DNA from: Bradyrhizobium sp. OK095
GTDB lineage: Bacteria > Pseudomonadota > Alphaproteobacteria > Rhizobiales > Xanthobacteraceae
Direction of reading: 5' to 3'
Length of the DNA stretch: 64,000 nucleotides
Assembly: GCF_900109945.1 (NCBI RefSeq)
Contig: NZ_FOBX01000007.1
Coordinates: 62,001-126,000, forward strand
Shown here: positions 34,620 to 43,256 of the stretch, piece after piece
Numbering within the stretch: the stretch's first letter is position 1
Layout: every line of letters begins with the position of its first letter
The notes under the pieces: model-generated
What the model was told of the DNA's origin: nothing
The model's input: the letters and a program-made list of their open reading frames with translations, nothing else
The model's database searches: none
Made by a program: the position numbers and the translations under genes

Positions 34620-37283
34620 ATGCGCGTTGTCGCCGCCGTTCTGTTGCTCGTGTCCCTGCTTCACGCCGGGCTGTGGGGAGTCCTGCGCGACAAGGAGCCC
34701 GCGCCTGACTTCAAGGGCCTGTTGCCGAGCCTCTCCTACACTCCGTTCGAACCCGGCCATGTCGTCGACAACAACGTCGATCCCGACAAGATTCGCGCCG
34801 ACATGAAAAAGCTCTCCACCATCACGCGTGCCATCCGCTCCTACTCGGCGACGGAAGGCAACGAGTTGGTGCCGCCCATCGCCGCCGAATTCGGCATCAA
34901 GGTCACGGTCGGCGCCTGGATCGACAAGGACCCGGATCGCAACGAGCGCGAGATCAAGGCCGCCATCGAGCTCGCCCGCAAGAACAGCAACGTCAACGGC
35001 GTCGTCGTCGGCAACGAGGTGATCTACCGCGGCGAGCAGAAGGTCGAAGACCTCATCGACATGATCAAGAAGGTGAAGGGCGCGGTCCGCGTGCCCGTGA
35101 CCACCGGCGAGATCTGGAACATCTGGCGCGACAACCCCGACCTTGCCTCCAACGTCGACTTCATCGCCGCCCACGTGCTGCCCTATTGGGAAAACTTCCG
35201 CTCCGACCAGGCGGTCGACCAAGGTGTCGACCGCTACAATTTGCTGCGCAATCTGTTCCCCGGCAAGCGCATCGTGATCGCCGAGTTCGGCTGGCCGAGC
35301 CAGGGCTATAACCTTCGCAGTGCCGATCCGGGTCAGTTCCAGCAGGCGCTGACCTTGCGCAATTTCGTCAGCCGCGCCGAAGCCATCGGCATGGAATACA
35401 ACATCGTCGAAGCGATCGATCAGCCCTGGAAATACTTCGAAGGCGGCGTCGGTCCCTACTGGGGCATCCTCAACGCCAGCCGCGAGCCGAAATTTGCCTG
35501 GACCGGCCCGGTCGAGAACCCCGACTATTGGAAGCTGATGACGATTGCGCTCTTGGTCGGCGTCCTCTTGTCGCTGCCGATCCTGCGGCTGGAGCAGCCG
35601 ACCGCGAGGCAGGCATTTTTGCTGTCGGCGACTGCTAACGGCGTCGGCACCTGGGCTGCCATCGTGTTCGCGTTCTGGAACGGGCACTATTTCATCTTCG
35701 GCTCGGCGTTCGCGCTCACGCTCGGCATGATCCTGCTTGTTCCGCTCGTGCTGATCGCGATGGCGCGCATCGACGAGATCGCGGCTGTCGCCTTCGGCCG
35801 GCCGCCGCAACGGCTGCTCGCCAAGAGCAAGCCGGTCGAGAACGTCCCCGAGAATTACTATCCAAAAGTCTCGATCCACATCCCCGCTTATTTCGAGCCG
35901 GTCGAGATGCTGAAGCAGACGCTCGATGCGCTGTCGCGACTGAACTATCCGAACTACGAATGCGTGGTCATCATCAACAACACGCCCGATCCGGCCTTCT
36001 GGCAGCCGATCCAGGACCATTGCCGCGCACTCGGTGAACGCTTCAAGTTCATCAACGCCGAGAAGGTGCAGGGTTTCAAGGCCGGCGCGCTGCGCATCGC
36101 GATGGACCGCACCGCCGTCGATGCCGAGATCATCGGCATCCTCGATGCCGACTATGTCGTCGACCCCGATTGGCTGAAGGACCTGGTGCCGGCTTTCGCC
36201 GACCCGCGCGTCGGCCTCGTGCAGGCGCCGCAGGAGCATCGCGACGGCGATCTGTCGATCATGCACTACATCATGAACGGCGAATATGCCGGCTTCTTCG
36301 ACATCGGCATGGTCCAGCGCAACGAGGTCAACGCCATCATCGTGCACGGCACGATGTGCCTGATCCGCCGCGCCGCGATGGACATGGCCGGCGGCTGGTC
36401 GAGCGACACGATCTGCGAGGACTCAGATCTCGGCCTTGCGATCCAGCAGCTCGGCTGGACCACGCACTACACCCGCCACCGCTACGGCCAGGGCCTGCTC
36501 CCCGACACCTACGAGGCCTTCAAGAAGCAGCGTCACCGCTGGGCCTATGGCGGCCTCCAGATCGTGAAGAAGCACTGGCGCAACTTCCTGCCCGGCAAGA
36601 GCCGGCTGACGCCCGACCAGAAGCGCGAATACGGCCTGGGCTGGCTGAACTGGCTGGGCGCCGAAAGCCTCGGCGTGGTCGTGGCGCTGCTCAACCTCGT
36701 CTGGGTGCCGATCGTCGCCTTCGCCGACATCGCCATCCCCGACAAGATTTTGACGCTGCCGATCATCGGCGCCTTCGTCGTCTCGCTCGCACACTTCCTG
36801 TCGATGTACCGCGCGCGCGTCGCGATCAAACCCGGCCAGATGCTGGGCGCCATGATCGCCGCGATGAGCGTGCAATGGACGGTGTCGCGCGCGGTGGCGC
36901 AGGGCCTCATCACCGAGCACATCGCGTTCGCGCGCACCTCCAAGGGCGGCCTCAGCAGGATGTCGATCGAGTTCCAGGCATTCTGGGAGGCCGTGATCGG
37001 CACCTTGCTCCTGGTCGGCGCCGGCGTGCTGGTCGCCTCCAACAGTTTTCGGCAGATCACCGAGATCTACATCTTCGCAGGCGTCCTGGTGCTGCAAAGC
37101 CTGCCGTTCCTGGCCGCGGTCGCGATCGCCATCCTCGAGCTCAGCCGCATCAACTCGTTCCAGTTCTGGCGCGACAGCGCGATCCGCACTGCCGAGCTGA
37201 TCGGCCTGCGCCCGGTCGCGCTGCCGACCCCCGGCAGCACCGCACAGCCGGTGCCGAGCGAGGTGCGGCGGGAGGCGAACTGA
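34620..37283 (+). CDS. ndvB: Beta-(1,3),(1,6)-glucan synthase NdvB (GH17-like + GT2)
   Basis: An 887-residue membrane protein. Residues ~25-290 form a GH17-like domain with GNEVIYR (~130) and the nucleophile-type AEFGWPSQG (~221). Three helices follow at ~305-385. The processive GT2 domain (~415-660) has IHIPAYFEP, DADYVVDPDW (DxD), CEDSDLGLAI and QRHRWAYGG (QxxRW). Four to six helices follow to ~860. GT2 domains of this layout polymerise and export glucans from UDP-glucose; the GH17-like domain probably acts as a transglycosylase in ring closure or branching. The protein is unrelated in layout to the much longer NdvB of Sinorhizobium, which makes beta-1,2-glucan. It is divergent from ndvC with ndvD between. 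Confidence 0.92.
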   Translation: MRVVAAVLLLVSLLHAGLWGVLRDKEPAPDFKGLLPSLSYTPFEPGHVVDNNVDPDKIRADMKKLSTITRAIRSYSATEGNELVPPIAAEFGIKVTVGAWIDKDPDRNEREIKAAIELARKNSNVNGVVVGNEVIYRGEQKVEDLIDMIKKVKGAVRVPVTTGEIWNIWRDNPDLASNVDFIAAHVLPYWENFRSDQAVDQGVDRYNLLRNLFPGKRIVIAEFGWPSQGYNLRSADPGQFQQALTLRNFVSRAEAIGMEYNIVEAIDQPWKYFEGGVGPYWGILNASREPKFAWTGPVENPDYWKLMTIALLVGVLLSLPILRLEQPTARQAFLLSATANGVGTWAAIVFAFWNGHYFIFGSAFALTLGMILLVPLVLIAMARIDEIAAVAFGRPPQRLLAKSKPVENVPENYYPKVSIHIPAYFEPVEMLKQTLDALSRLNYPNYECVVIINNTPDPAFWQPIQDHCRALGERFKFINAEKVQGFKAGALRIAMDRTAVDAEIIGILDADYVVDPDWLKDLVPAFADPRVGLVQAPQEHRDGDLSIMHYIMNGEYAGFFDIGMVQRNEVNAIIVHGTMCLIRRAAMDMAGGWSSDTICEDSDLGLAIQQLGWTTHYTRHRYGQGLLPDTYEAFKKQRHRWAYGGLQIVKKHWRNFLPGKSRLTPDQKREYGLGWLNWLGAESLGVVVALLNLVWVPIVAFADIAIPDKILTLPIIGAFVVSLAHFLSMYRARVAIKPGQMLGAMIAAMSVQWTVSRAVAQGLITEHIAFARTSKGGLSRMSIEFQAFWEAVIGTLLLVGAGVLVASNSFRQITEIYIFAGVLVLQSLPFLAAVAIAILELSRINSFQFWRDSAIRTAELIGLRPVALPTPGSTAQPVPSEVRREAN

Positions 37284-37487
37284 CGGCAGGACGGCCCTCC
37301 GGCGCGAGCAAGACGTTCGCGCTGACACACCAATGCCGCTGTTCGACGTGGATAGCTGCCCGCCAATCGGGTTGAGCATCCGGGCCTAAGCGGCGGATAG
37401 CGCACGCAAATCCCCGCTCCTGCCACGAGTTTCGGCAGCCACTCCCGCTATTGACCTCCGCAGCCACTCCCCCTACACAGCGCGGGC

Positions 37488-37560
37488 CGAAAGCATGATC
37501 CGGAAACAGCCGGTTTTTCCCCGCGACGCAAGTTACGCGCAGCGGCAAGACATGCTTCTC
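37488..37560. repeat. Short Rhizobiales intergenic repeat in the ndvB-tRNA gap
   Basis: AAAGCATGATCCGGAAA near 37491 with CCGGTTTTTCC just after it resembles a dispersed repeat common between genes in Rhizobiales. The rest of the 326-bp gap (37284-37609) shows no convincing gene. Assigned from recall. Confidence 0.5.
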
Positions 37561-37609
37561 AAATGTCCGAACACGATGGCAACCTCTTCGAAGCCATCAG
37601 CGGCCATGG

Positions 37610-37685
37610 GAGCGCGTAGCTCAGCCGGTAGAGCACGTGACTTTTAATCACGGGGTCCTGGGTTCGAGCCCCAGCGCGCTCACCA
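37610..37685 (+). tRNA. tRNA-Lys (anticodon TTT)
   Basis: A 76-base cloverleaf. The acceptor stem GAGCGCG pairs with CGCGCTC, the D-arm has TAGCTCAGCCGGTAGAGCA, the anticodon loop CTTTTAA has anticodon TTT, the T-arm has GGGTTCGAGCCCC, and CCA is encoded. The hicAB genes begin 60 bp downstream. Confidence 0.97.
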
Positions 37686-37745
37686 AATGCCTTCTCTCAA
37701 GTGGAAGGGATACTTGTCGACGTGAGCCGTACCACCTTGGAGGAC

Positions 37746-37949
37746 ATGGAGCGAAACCCGTCTGGATGGCGTATCCAGGATGTGGATGCGATCTGCGTCG
37801 CGCACGGCGCGAGATGTGTGCCCCCACGGGGCGGTGGCTCCCACTACAAGATATCGAAACCAGGCAAGGTTGAGATTTTGACAGTACCTTTCAAGCGACC
37901 GATTAAGCCGATATATATCAAGAAGCTGGTGGCCTTCCTGCGAGACTGA
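37746..37949 (+). CDS. hicA: HicA-type mRNA interferase toxin
   Basis: A 67-residue protein of the usual HicA size. The double-stranded-RNA-binding-like fold is visible as IQDVDAICVAHGARCV, PPRGGGSHYKISKPGK (His of GSH is the catalytic residue in the family) and TVPFKRPIKPIYIKKLV. HicA toxins cleave mRNA. ATG 37746 is selected because GGAGGA lies just before it; a longer reading from 37701 would put the start inside untranslated sequence near the tRNA. It is followed six bases later by hicB. Confidence 0.88.
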   Translation: MERNPSGWRIQDVDAICVAHGARCVPPRGGGSHYKISKPGKVEILTVPFKRPIKPIYIKKLVAFLRD

Positions 37950-37955
37950 GAACCG

Positions 37956-38186
37956 ATGGGCGAGCGTCCGCACTACAAGATCATTATCGAACCGCTCTCA
38001 GAGGAAGATGGCGGCGGATTCGTTGCGACCGTTCCTGATCTCCCCGGCTGCATGTCTGATGGCGCAACCGAATTTGAGGCTGTGCAAAACGTCCAGGACG
38101 CGATCACATGCTGGATTGAAGCGGCCGAAGAGAACCACCGTCCGATTCCCGTTCCATCGCACTTGCGACCAGCTGCGGCGGGTTAG
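37956..38186 (+). CDS. hicB: HicB-type antitoxin
   Basis: A 76-residue protein with the HicB partial-RNase-H fold: YKIIIEPLSEEDGGGFVATVPDLPGCMSDGATEFEAVQNVQDAITCWIEAAEE (family pattern, shown in part). It lacks an added DNA-binding domain, so autoregulation may need another factor or the HicA-HicB complex. It neutralises HicA by binding its active site. Close to hicA (6 bp), so the pair is one operon. Confidence 0.9.
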   Translation: MGERPHYKIIIEPLSEEDGGGFVATVPDLPGCMSDGATEFEAVQNVQDAITCWIEAAEENHRPIPVPSHLRPAAAG

Positions 38187-38242
38187 AAGTTCGCTTTCAA
38201 TCGGCGCGATGTTATGCTCGTCGCAGAACCTGGAGTGTCTCG

Positions 38243-38536
38243 ATGCGCAAAATCGTTGTCGCCGTCATGCTTGCCCTGATCGCCGCCCCCGCGCTGGCGC
38301 AGGACCATGTTCAGCAGTATGGCGAACAGCCCAAGGAGAAGACGGAGACGGAGAAGGCGGACGACGCTCGGGCTGAGCGCGCCTATCAACGCTCCCTCAA
38401 CAATGTTCCGGACCAGAAGGCGGTCGATCCGTGGGGAACTGCCCGCGGCGATGATACATCGAAGAAGTCGGCCGCGCCGGCCAAGCCGGCGGTGAAGCAT
38501 TCGTCCAAGGCCAAGAGCGGCAGCACCGCCAATTAG
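38243..38536 (+). CDS. Small secreted hypothetical protein
   Basis: A 97-residue protein with a clear signal peptide (MRKIVVAVMLALIAAPALAQ) and a highly charged, probably disordered mature part rich in Lys, Glu, Asp and Ala. The mature part has no cysteine. Family not recognised. It overlaps nothing and ends 14 bp before a convergent gene. Confidence 0.65.
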   Translation: MRKIVVAVMLALIAAPALAQDHVQQYGEQPKEKTETEKADDARAERAYQRSLNNVPDQKAVDPWGTARGDDTSKKSAAPAKPAVKHSSKAKSGSTAN

Positions 38537-38549
38537 TCTCGACGCGCCC

Positions 38550-39200
38550 TCAGCTCTCCGGCGCCAACACCGCAGCCGGCACACTCAGCGGCGCCCCCCC
38601 AACCGAAACAGGCCCGGCAGACTTCGGCTGCCGAACCATCCGCTTGCGCATCGCTGCGGAGAATCCATAGCGCGCATGCGCTTTTCGGATGGAGGACGTG
38701 ACGTCCGACATCATTGCGCTCTGCAGCGTATCGATCTTCGCGATGAGCGTGGACAGCTGCGAAGATATCTTCCTCACATCGACCCGTTCGTCCGTGATGC
38801 TCTGTCGCAGAGACAGCAGCACCATTGAATCCTGCTGCACGAGAGCCGCATTTTGCTGCAACGCTTGGCTGTTCTCCTGCAGCGAAGCGGTGTGTTGCTG
38901 CTGGGCCGACTGAATGTCCTTCAAGGCAGCGACAACCGGATCCGGTTTTGGCGCGGAAGCTTCCAGGCGCGGCAACAATTCAGCCCAACTGCTGACATTC
39001 AGCGACGTAAAATCGGATGGCGATGTATAGATGGCCGCCGAGCCATTGATGGCCAGGGCACACACCGACAGTGCCAGGACCGATTTCCGGCTGGACCGCT
39101 TGATCGGTACTGGAGCTTCCGCGGGTTCCGGCGCTGCGGCTGCGAGCGCCAGTGCTGCGGGGTCGAATTGTTCGACGAGGCCTTGCGCTTCCGATGTCAT
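38550..39200 (-). CDS. Membrane-anchored coiled-coil hypothetical protein
   Basis: A 216-residue protein from ATG 39200. An Ala/Pro-rich N-terminus is followed by one transmembrane helix (SVLALSVCALAINGSAAIY, ~37-57). A long heptad coiled coil at ~90-165 comes next (ALKDIQSAQQQHTASLQENS, ALVQQDSMVLLSLRQSITDE). The C-terminal basic region contains RKAHARYGFSAAMRKRMVRQ. No family assigned. The architecture suggests a periplasmic or cytoplasmic tether. Confidence 0.68.
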   Translation of the reverse strand: MTSEAQGLVEQFDPAALALAAAAPEPAEAPVPIKRSSRKSVLALSVCALAINGSAAIYTSPSDFTSLNVSSWAELLPRLEASAPKPDPVVAALKDIQSAQQQHTASLQENSQALQQNAALVQQDSMVLLSLRQSITDERVDVRKISSQLSTLIAKIDTLQSAMMSDVTSSIRKAHARYGFSAAMRKRMVRQPKSAGPVSVGGAPLSVPAAVLAPES

Positions 39201-39488
39201 GGTCACGTGTATTGACCCCAAATGAGCGAGCAAAAGGAAGCCGACGCCGGAACGTCCTCGCGACGACCCCTTTACGCAGCACCCACCTACACAACTGTTT
39301 AAAATTGTGGGCTTTTTGGCTTAATTCCAGGTTAGCGAAATGGCCGCCTGGCATGCCCACCCATCCCGGCCGAATACGGGGTCTGCGCGATGGAACTGGA
39401 AATGGGGACAGCCTGCTCGAAGTGCCCCAAAAGCCGCAAGACAACGCCCTCAAAAGGTGTAGGATTCGAGAAAATCAGGAGGAGCGGC

Positions 39489-39659
39489 ATGTTTGAAATC
39501 AACGGTTTCGACACGGCAGGCGTCGTCAGCCTCAAGCGGGCTTCACTCGCCGCCGCCCTGAAGAAGGCCAGAGAGCTTATCCAGGACGGTTGCTGGGACG
39601 TTCAGATCGTTGATCCCATGGGCCGGGTTTACACCTCGTTTGAGGAGCAAGCGGCTTAG
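39489..39659 (+). CDS. Small hypothetical protein
   Basis: A 56-residue protein (MFEINGFDTAGVVSLKRASL...). The start is strongly supported by AGGAGGAGC directly upstream of ATG 39489. It ends VYTSFEEQAA. It is compact and mildly acidic with one cysteine. The shape (strand-helix-strand) is suggestive of a small folded domain, but I recognise no family. It is followed 84 bp later by a terminator. Confidence 0.6.
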   Translation: MFEINGFDTAGVVSLKRASLAAALKKARELIQDGCWDVQIVDPMGRVYTSFEEQAA

Positions 39660-39739
39660 CCGCCCGACCTTCGCAGCCTTTCAGAAAGCCGCCATCCGAT
39701 CGCGCTTCGCGCGCTCTGGCTGTTGCGGTGATCCAAACG

Positions 39740-39776
39740 AAAACCCCAGCGCTTGGTGGAGCGCTGGGGCGTTTTC
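39740..39776 (+). terminator. Rho-independent terminator
   Basis: A 9-bp stem (39744-39752 with 39761-39769) with an 8-base loop is followed by GCGTTTTC on the plus strand. On the minus strand an equal T-run follows, so it may also serve the leftward gene that ends at 39880. Confidence 0.75.
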
Positions 39777-39879
39777 AAAATATCAATCGGTAAAGCAATG
39801 AGGCGTTGTTAGCAGCGGTCTCGACAATTGCTTGTGAACTGGTTCACACGGCTCCGCCGATCTTGCGACTTCCCGGTGG

Positions 39880-40107
39880 CTATCCGCCTCGGCCGACACT
39901 GGACGAGGCGCTGTTGAGCCAGCGCTGCGTTGCTTCGTCGCTCCAGCCGGGGACGGCGAAGCGCGCGCGAGAATTCACGTCCGTGCCGCGACCGGTGACC
40001 GGAGGATGGCGTTTCGCGGAATCGCGCGCACGAGCCTGATGCACCGTTGCGGCGCTTGCGGACGTGCACAGGACGATCAAGAGGCCCATGGCCAAGACTG
40101 AGCGCAT
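39880..40107 (-). CDS. Small secreted protein
   Basis: A 75-residue protein: signal peptide MRSVLAMGLLIVLCTSASAA, then a short basic mature part ending in PGWSDEATQRWLNSASSSVGRGG. The start fits ATG 40107. The PGW-containing tail recalls the small exported protein at 48321-48533, but similarity is weak. Family unknown. Confidence 0.5.
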   Translation of the reverse strand: MRSVLAMGLLIVLCTSASAATVHQARARDSAKRHPPVTGRGTDVNSRARFAVPGWSDEATQRWLNSASSSVGRGG

Positions 40108-40320
40108 CCTATCGGCTCCAATCGAGCAACTGTTCGGGCCTATGTGATGCGCCAGCCGTCCCACCGCAATCTGACGCGGCTTCACACCTCAGGGAGCGAA
40201 GGCAACGCGATTGCGAAGCCGCGAACCGCCGCTCCACTTCCGCGCGCCATGCCGTTGCCAATCAACCCGTTTGGGAGCACGCTCTCTCCAGGCGCGCAGA
40301 CGCCGCTCAGGGAGAAAGTC

Positions 40321-40563
40321 ATGAAGGAACCGGGCCTGGATGGTCGCCACCGGGACAAGGATGGCGCGATCAGCAAGAAGCACGGCAACACGCTGGTCGG
40401 TACGTTGCGCAAGATCTACGGCAAGGGTTTTGCGGCCGGCTATCCGGACACGAGCCAACTCAGCGAAGTCTTGCAACAATTGAACGAGACGTCGCTGAGC
40501 CAGTTGCGTCGCGATCACGACACCGGGCATCTCGGGCACAAGATCGACCACGCCCCGAAGTAA
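40321..40563 (+). CDS. Small charged hypothetical protein
   Basis: An 80-residue hydrophilic protein starting MKEPGLDGRHRDKDG, with AGGGAGAAAGTC before ATG 40321. The middle KKHGNTLVGTLRKIYGKGFAAGY and the acidic/basic C-terminus are distinctive. Similar proteins of unknown function occur in Rhizobiales, as far as I recall. An upstream in-frame ATG at 40144 exists but lacks a ribosome-binding site. Confidence 0.62.
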   Translation: MKEPGLDGRHRDKDGAISKKHGNTLVGTLRKIYGKGFAAGYPDTSQLSEVLQQLNETSLSQLRRDHDTGHLGHKIDHAPK

Positions 40564-40727
40564 CGGCTTTTCGCCCGGCCCAATATCAGGTGGTTGAAAC
40601 CAGCTCCGCTGCTTGTCACCGATGGCACCTTGGTGCCTGAGGCGGAAGCAGATACCGGCAAGCTCTCAGCCACCGTTTGAGCGTTCGGGCACGCAGCGCT
40701 AGGATGAGCCTTTTTCCGGAGGCTCAT

Positions 40728-40967
40728 TTGAAACAGCTCATTATCATTGCCGCCGTTGCACTCGCCGTGACGGCTCCCGCCCGCTCACAGGCGCTGGTCG
40801 ATCCCAACAAGGTTGCCCCCGAATACCGCGAGGCGGCCGAGAAGCGCCGGGCCGAGCAGATACGTCAGCGCGAATGCGCGCTGAAGGCCGATCTGGAGAA
40901 GGTGCTGCCGAGGGATCGCACCGCCTATCTCACCCATTGCCTGGACACGATCGCGGCCAAGCAATAG
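40728..40967 (+). CDS. Small secreted or periplasmic protein
   Basis: A 79-residue protein with signal segment KQLIIIAAVALAVTAPARSQA. The mature part is mostly charged helix and has two cysteines (RQRECALK and THCLDT). TTG 40728 follows GGAGG with spacing of five bases and yields the best signal peptide; the ATG at 40704 would add eight residues. Function unknown. Confidence 0.6.
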   Translation: MKQLIIIAAVALAVTAPARSQALVDPNKVAPEYREAAEKRRAEQIRQRECALKADLEKVLPRDRTAYLTHCLDTIAAKQ

Positions 40968-41164
40968 CGGCGGCGAAATCAACGCCGGCGTTGCCGCTGC
41001 CGCCCATTGCGGCGGACCGGTGATGCTTGTCGTCCGTTCTCTCGAACAAGCCGATCCCATCTGGTGCAGCAGGCCTGCCATTCAATCCGCTGGAGCATTC
41101 AAGCTTTCTTCAGGATTTTGGGATCAGCTGGCCGTCCATTTTCAGCAATCATTGTCGATGGCGC

Positions 41165-41449
41165 ATGAGCTTCGTCCAGATCCAGTGCACGCGGTGCAAG
41201 GGCATGTTCCGCGATCGCGCCGGGCTGTTGCAGGACGGCTATTCCCGACAATGTCCGAGCTGTGAGGTCGTCCTGTTCTTCGCCGAGGACGCACCGCATC
41301 CCTTCATCAAGCGCGCGATGCGCAATGCGCGCAAGGCCCGCAAGGAGCAGCGCGAGGCCGAAGCCGCGAGGCTCGCCGCGCCGCAGCCGCAAGCAGCCCC
41401 GTCGCGGCGATTTGCCGGACGTGCGCGCACGGCACAGAGATCGGATTAG
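41165..41449 (+). CDS. Small zinc-ribbon protein
   Basis: A 94-residue protein with paired CxxC motifs (IQCTRCKGMF and RQCPSCEVVL) that should bind one zinc, then an arginine-rich helical and low-complexity tail. It may bind nucleic acid. The start is uncertain because no strong ribosome-binding site precedes ATG 41165. No family assigned. Confidence 0.55.
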   Translation: MSFVQIQCTRCKGMFRDRAGLLQDGYSRQCPSCEVVLFFAEDAPHPFIKRAMRNARKARKEQREAEAARLAAPQPQAAPSRRFAGRARTAQRSD

Positions 41450-41514
41450 AGGCCGGACGAGCGCGGTCACCTCGGGCAAAGCTTGCGCGATTTGTCGCAC
41501 CCACGCCGCGAGCT

Positions 41515-41904
41515 TCAGCGCCCCTGCTTCCGCGGAAACAGGCGATCACGGATGTAGCGCGAGGTCGGCGTCAGCCGGAGACCGCGCGGCTTCTGCCAGG
41601 CGGCGCGGTCGATCTCGTTCTTGTCGCCGATCGCGAGCCTGCCCTTGGCGCCCTTGGCGATGAAGATTGCGTCGCTCATCTTGCGGCCGGAGCGCTTGTT
41701 CCTGGCCGTGACTTCCTTCCAGAGGCTGATCCGGCCGAGCTTCAGCTTGGGCAGCTCTTCCTTGATCTCCCGCCGCAGGCAGTCCTTGTCGGACTCGCGC
41801 GCGCGTTTGCGGCCGCCAGGGAACATCCACAGGCCGTCCGACCGGCGTCTGACCAACAATACCTTGCCGCGCTTCGCTGCAACCAGCTTGGAAGACTTCG
41901 CCAT
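41515..41904 (-). CDS. Nudix hydrolase
   Basis: A 129-residue protein with a full Nudix box in GGRKRARESDKDCLRREIKEEL (G-x5-E-x7-REUxEE, about residues 31-52). Nudix enzymes cleave nucleoside diphosphates linked to another group, often with Mg2+. The substrate cannot be assigned. The C-terminus is basic (SRYIRDRLFPRKQGR). ATG 41904 gives the family-length N-terminus; an in-frame start at 41988 would add a 28-residue non-family leader. Confidence 0.85.
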   Translation of the reverse strand: MAKSSKLVAAKRGKVLLVRRRSDGLWMFPGGRKRARESDKDCLRREIKEELPKLKLGRISLWKEVTARNKRSGRKMSDAIFIAKGAKGRLAIGDKNEIDRAAWQKPRGLRLTPTSRYIRDRLFPRKQGR

Positions 41905-42004
41905 TACTATTCGTAGGCTCGAAAATAGAATCTCGCCTATCGTAACTTGTCTAGCTGAATAGACAAGTTCGGCCGGGGCCTTGATCACAGCCCGTGCAGA
42001 GCGC

Positions 42005-43084
42005 TCAGCCCTCGCTCGCCCCCGCCCGGTCCTCCGTCCTGATCCAGGCCATCATCATCTCCCAGGCCACCGACAGGATGATCGGCCCGATGAACAGGCC
42101 GACGATGCCGTGCGCGAGCGTGCCGCCGATCACGCCGACGAAGATCACGATGGTCGGCGTGGTCAGGCCGCGCCCCATCACCAGCGGCTTCAACATCGTG
42201 TCGAGGAAGCCGACGACGACCAGAAACACGGTGAGTAGCAGCGCCGTGGTGACGTCCTTGGCGGTCCAGATCCAGATGATGACAGGCAGCAGCACGAGGA
42301 AGGCGCCGATCTGCACGATAGAGAGCAGCAGCACGATGAAGGCGAGCAGGCCGGCGCTCGGCACGGCCGCGAGCTTGAAGCCGATGCCGGCAAGCAAGGC
42401 CTGCACGATGGCGACGCCGATCACGCCTTGCGCCACAGCGCGGATGGTCGCGCCTGCGAGCCCCAGAAAATGCTCGCTCTGCTCGGGCACGATGCGAAAC
42501 AGGAAGCCGCGGCCGGCCGCGACCAGCCTCGGCCCATGCGGGAACAGGAAGCCGGCCACGAACACCGAGACCAGAAACTGGAGCGTTCCGAGGCCGGCGT
42601 CGCCCGCGAGCGACAATAACGGCCCCGCCAGCGGCTGGAGATAGGGCGCCACCTCGCGCAGCACCGCGCGGATGTTGTTGTAGGCCTGCTCCCAGAGGTC
42701 AAAAAGCCAGGGACCGACCAGCGGCCACGATTTGAGCTGCTCCGGCGCCGACTGCAGCGCGAGATCGCCGGTGCCGAGTTGGCGCGCCAGCTCGTGCACG
42801 CCGTCGACCGCGCTGATGCCGAGCCAGGTCGCCGGGCCGATGACTATCCCGAGCGTGATCAGGGTGAGGATGACCGCCGCGGTCTTGGGCCGGCCGCCGA
42901 GCAATTTGGCGACCCAGCTGAAGGCCGGGTAGAAGGCGACGGCGAGCACACCGCTCCAGGCCAGGATCGGCACGAAGGGGCGGATGATCAGGAACGTCCA
43001 GATGATCAACAGGCCGAGCAGGCCGAGCCGGATCACGAGCTGGATGATGTCCTGTCCCGTCAGGAGCTGGCGGAGGCTTTTCAC
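42005..43084 (-). CDS. AI-2E (PerM/TqsA) family transporter
   Basis: A 359-residue protein with seven to eight transmembrane helices in the AI-2E arrangement. An N-terminal pair (LVIRLGLLGLLIIWTFLIIRPF, ILAWSGVLAVAFYP) comes first, then a polar central region. The C-terminal motif set follows (AVAQGVIGVAIVQALLAGIGF, LLSIVQIGAFLVLLPVIIW, GFLDTMLKPLVMGRGLTTPT, GTLAHGIVGLFIGPIILSV). Family members export autoinducer-2 or act as Na+/H+ antiporters. The role here is unknown. GTG 43084 is preferred, preceded by AAGGA. Confidence 0.85.
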   Translation of the reverse strand: MKSLRQLLTGQDIIQLVIRLGLLGLLIIWTFLIIRPFVPILAWSGVLAVAFYPAFSWVAKLLGGRPKTAAVILTLITLGIVIGPATWLGISAVDGVHELARQLGTGDLALQSAPEQLKSWPLVGPWLFDLWEQAYNNIRAVLREVAPYLQPLAGPLLSLAGDAGLGTLQFLVSVFVAGFLFPHGPRLVAAGRGFLFRIVPEQSEHFLGLAGATIRAVAQGVIGVAIVQALLAGIGFKLAAVPSAGLLAFIVLLLSIVQIGAFLVLLPVIIWIWTAKDVTTALLLTVFLVVVGFLDTMLKPLVMGRGLTTPTIVIFVGVIGGTLAHGIVGLFIGPIILSVAWEMMMAWIRTEDRAGASEG

Positions 43085-43256
43085 GGGCAGGGCTTTCCTT
43101 GCGGCATCACGCGGACTCCGGCACTGGCACAGCCCCGGGTTATTGCCAGCCCCGCCCCCGCCGTCAAGACGACGGGGCTCCTTGCCGCTTTCACGCCATC
43201 GGGCCGCTGCGCCGCCCGGCACGGCGTCCGGCGCCGCCGGGCGGGCTGATGGCCCC

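Noticed and set aside
34611..36347. Long open frame opposite ndvB (578 codons)
   Set aside because: The composition is that of an antisense frame, and ndvB on the plus strand has clear GT2 and GH17-like motifs.
37610..38600. tRNA-Lys as an attachment site for a hicAB-bearing island
   Set aside because: No repeat of the tRNA 3' end and no integrase is visible downstream.
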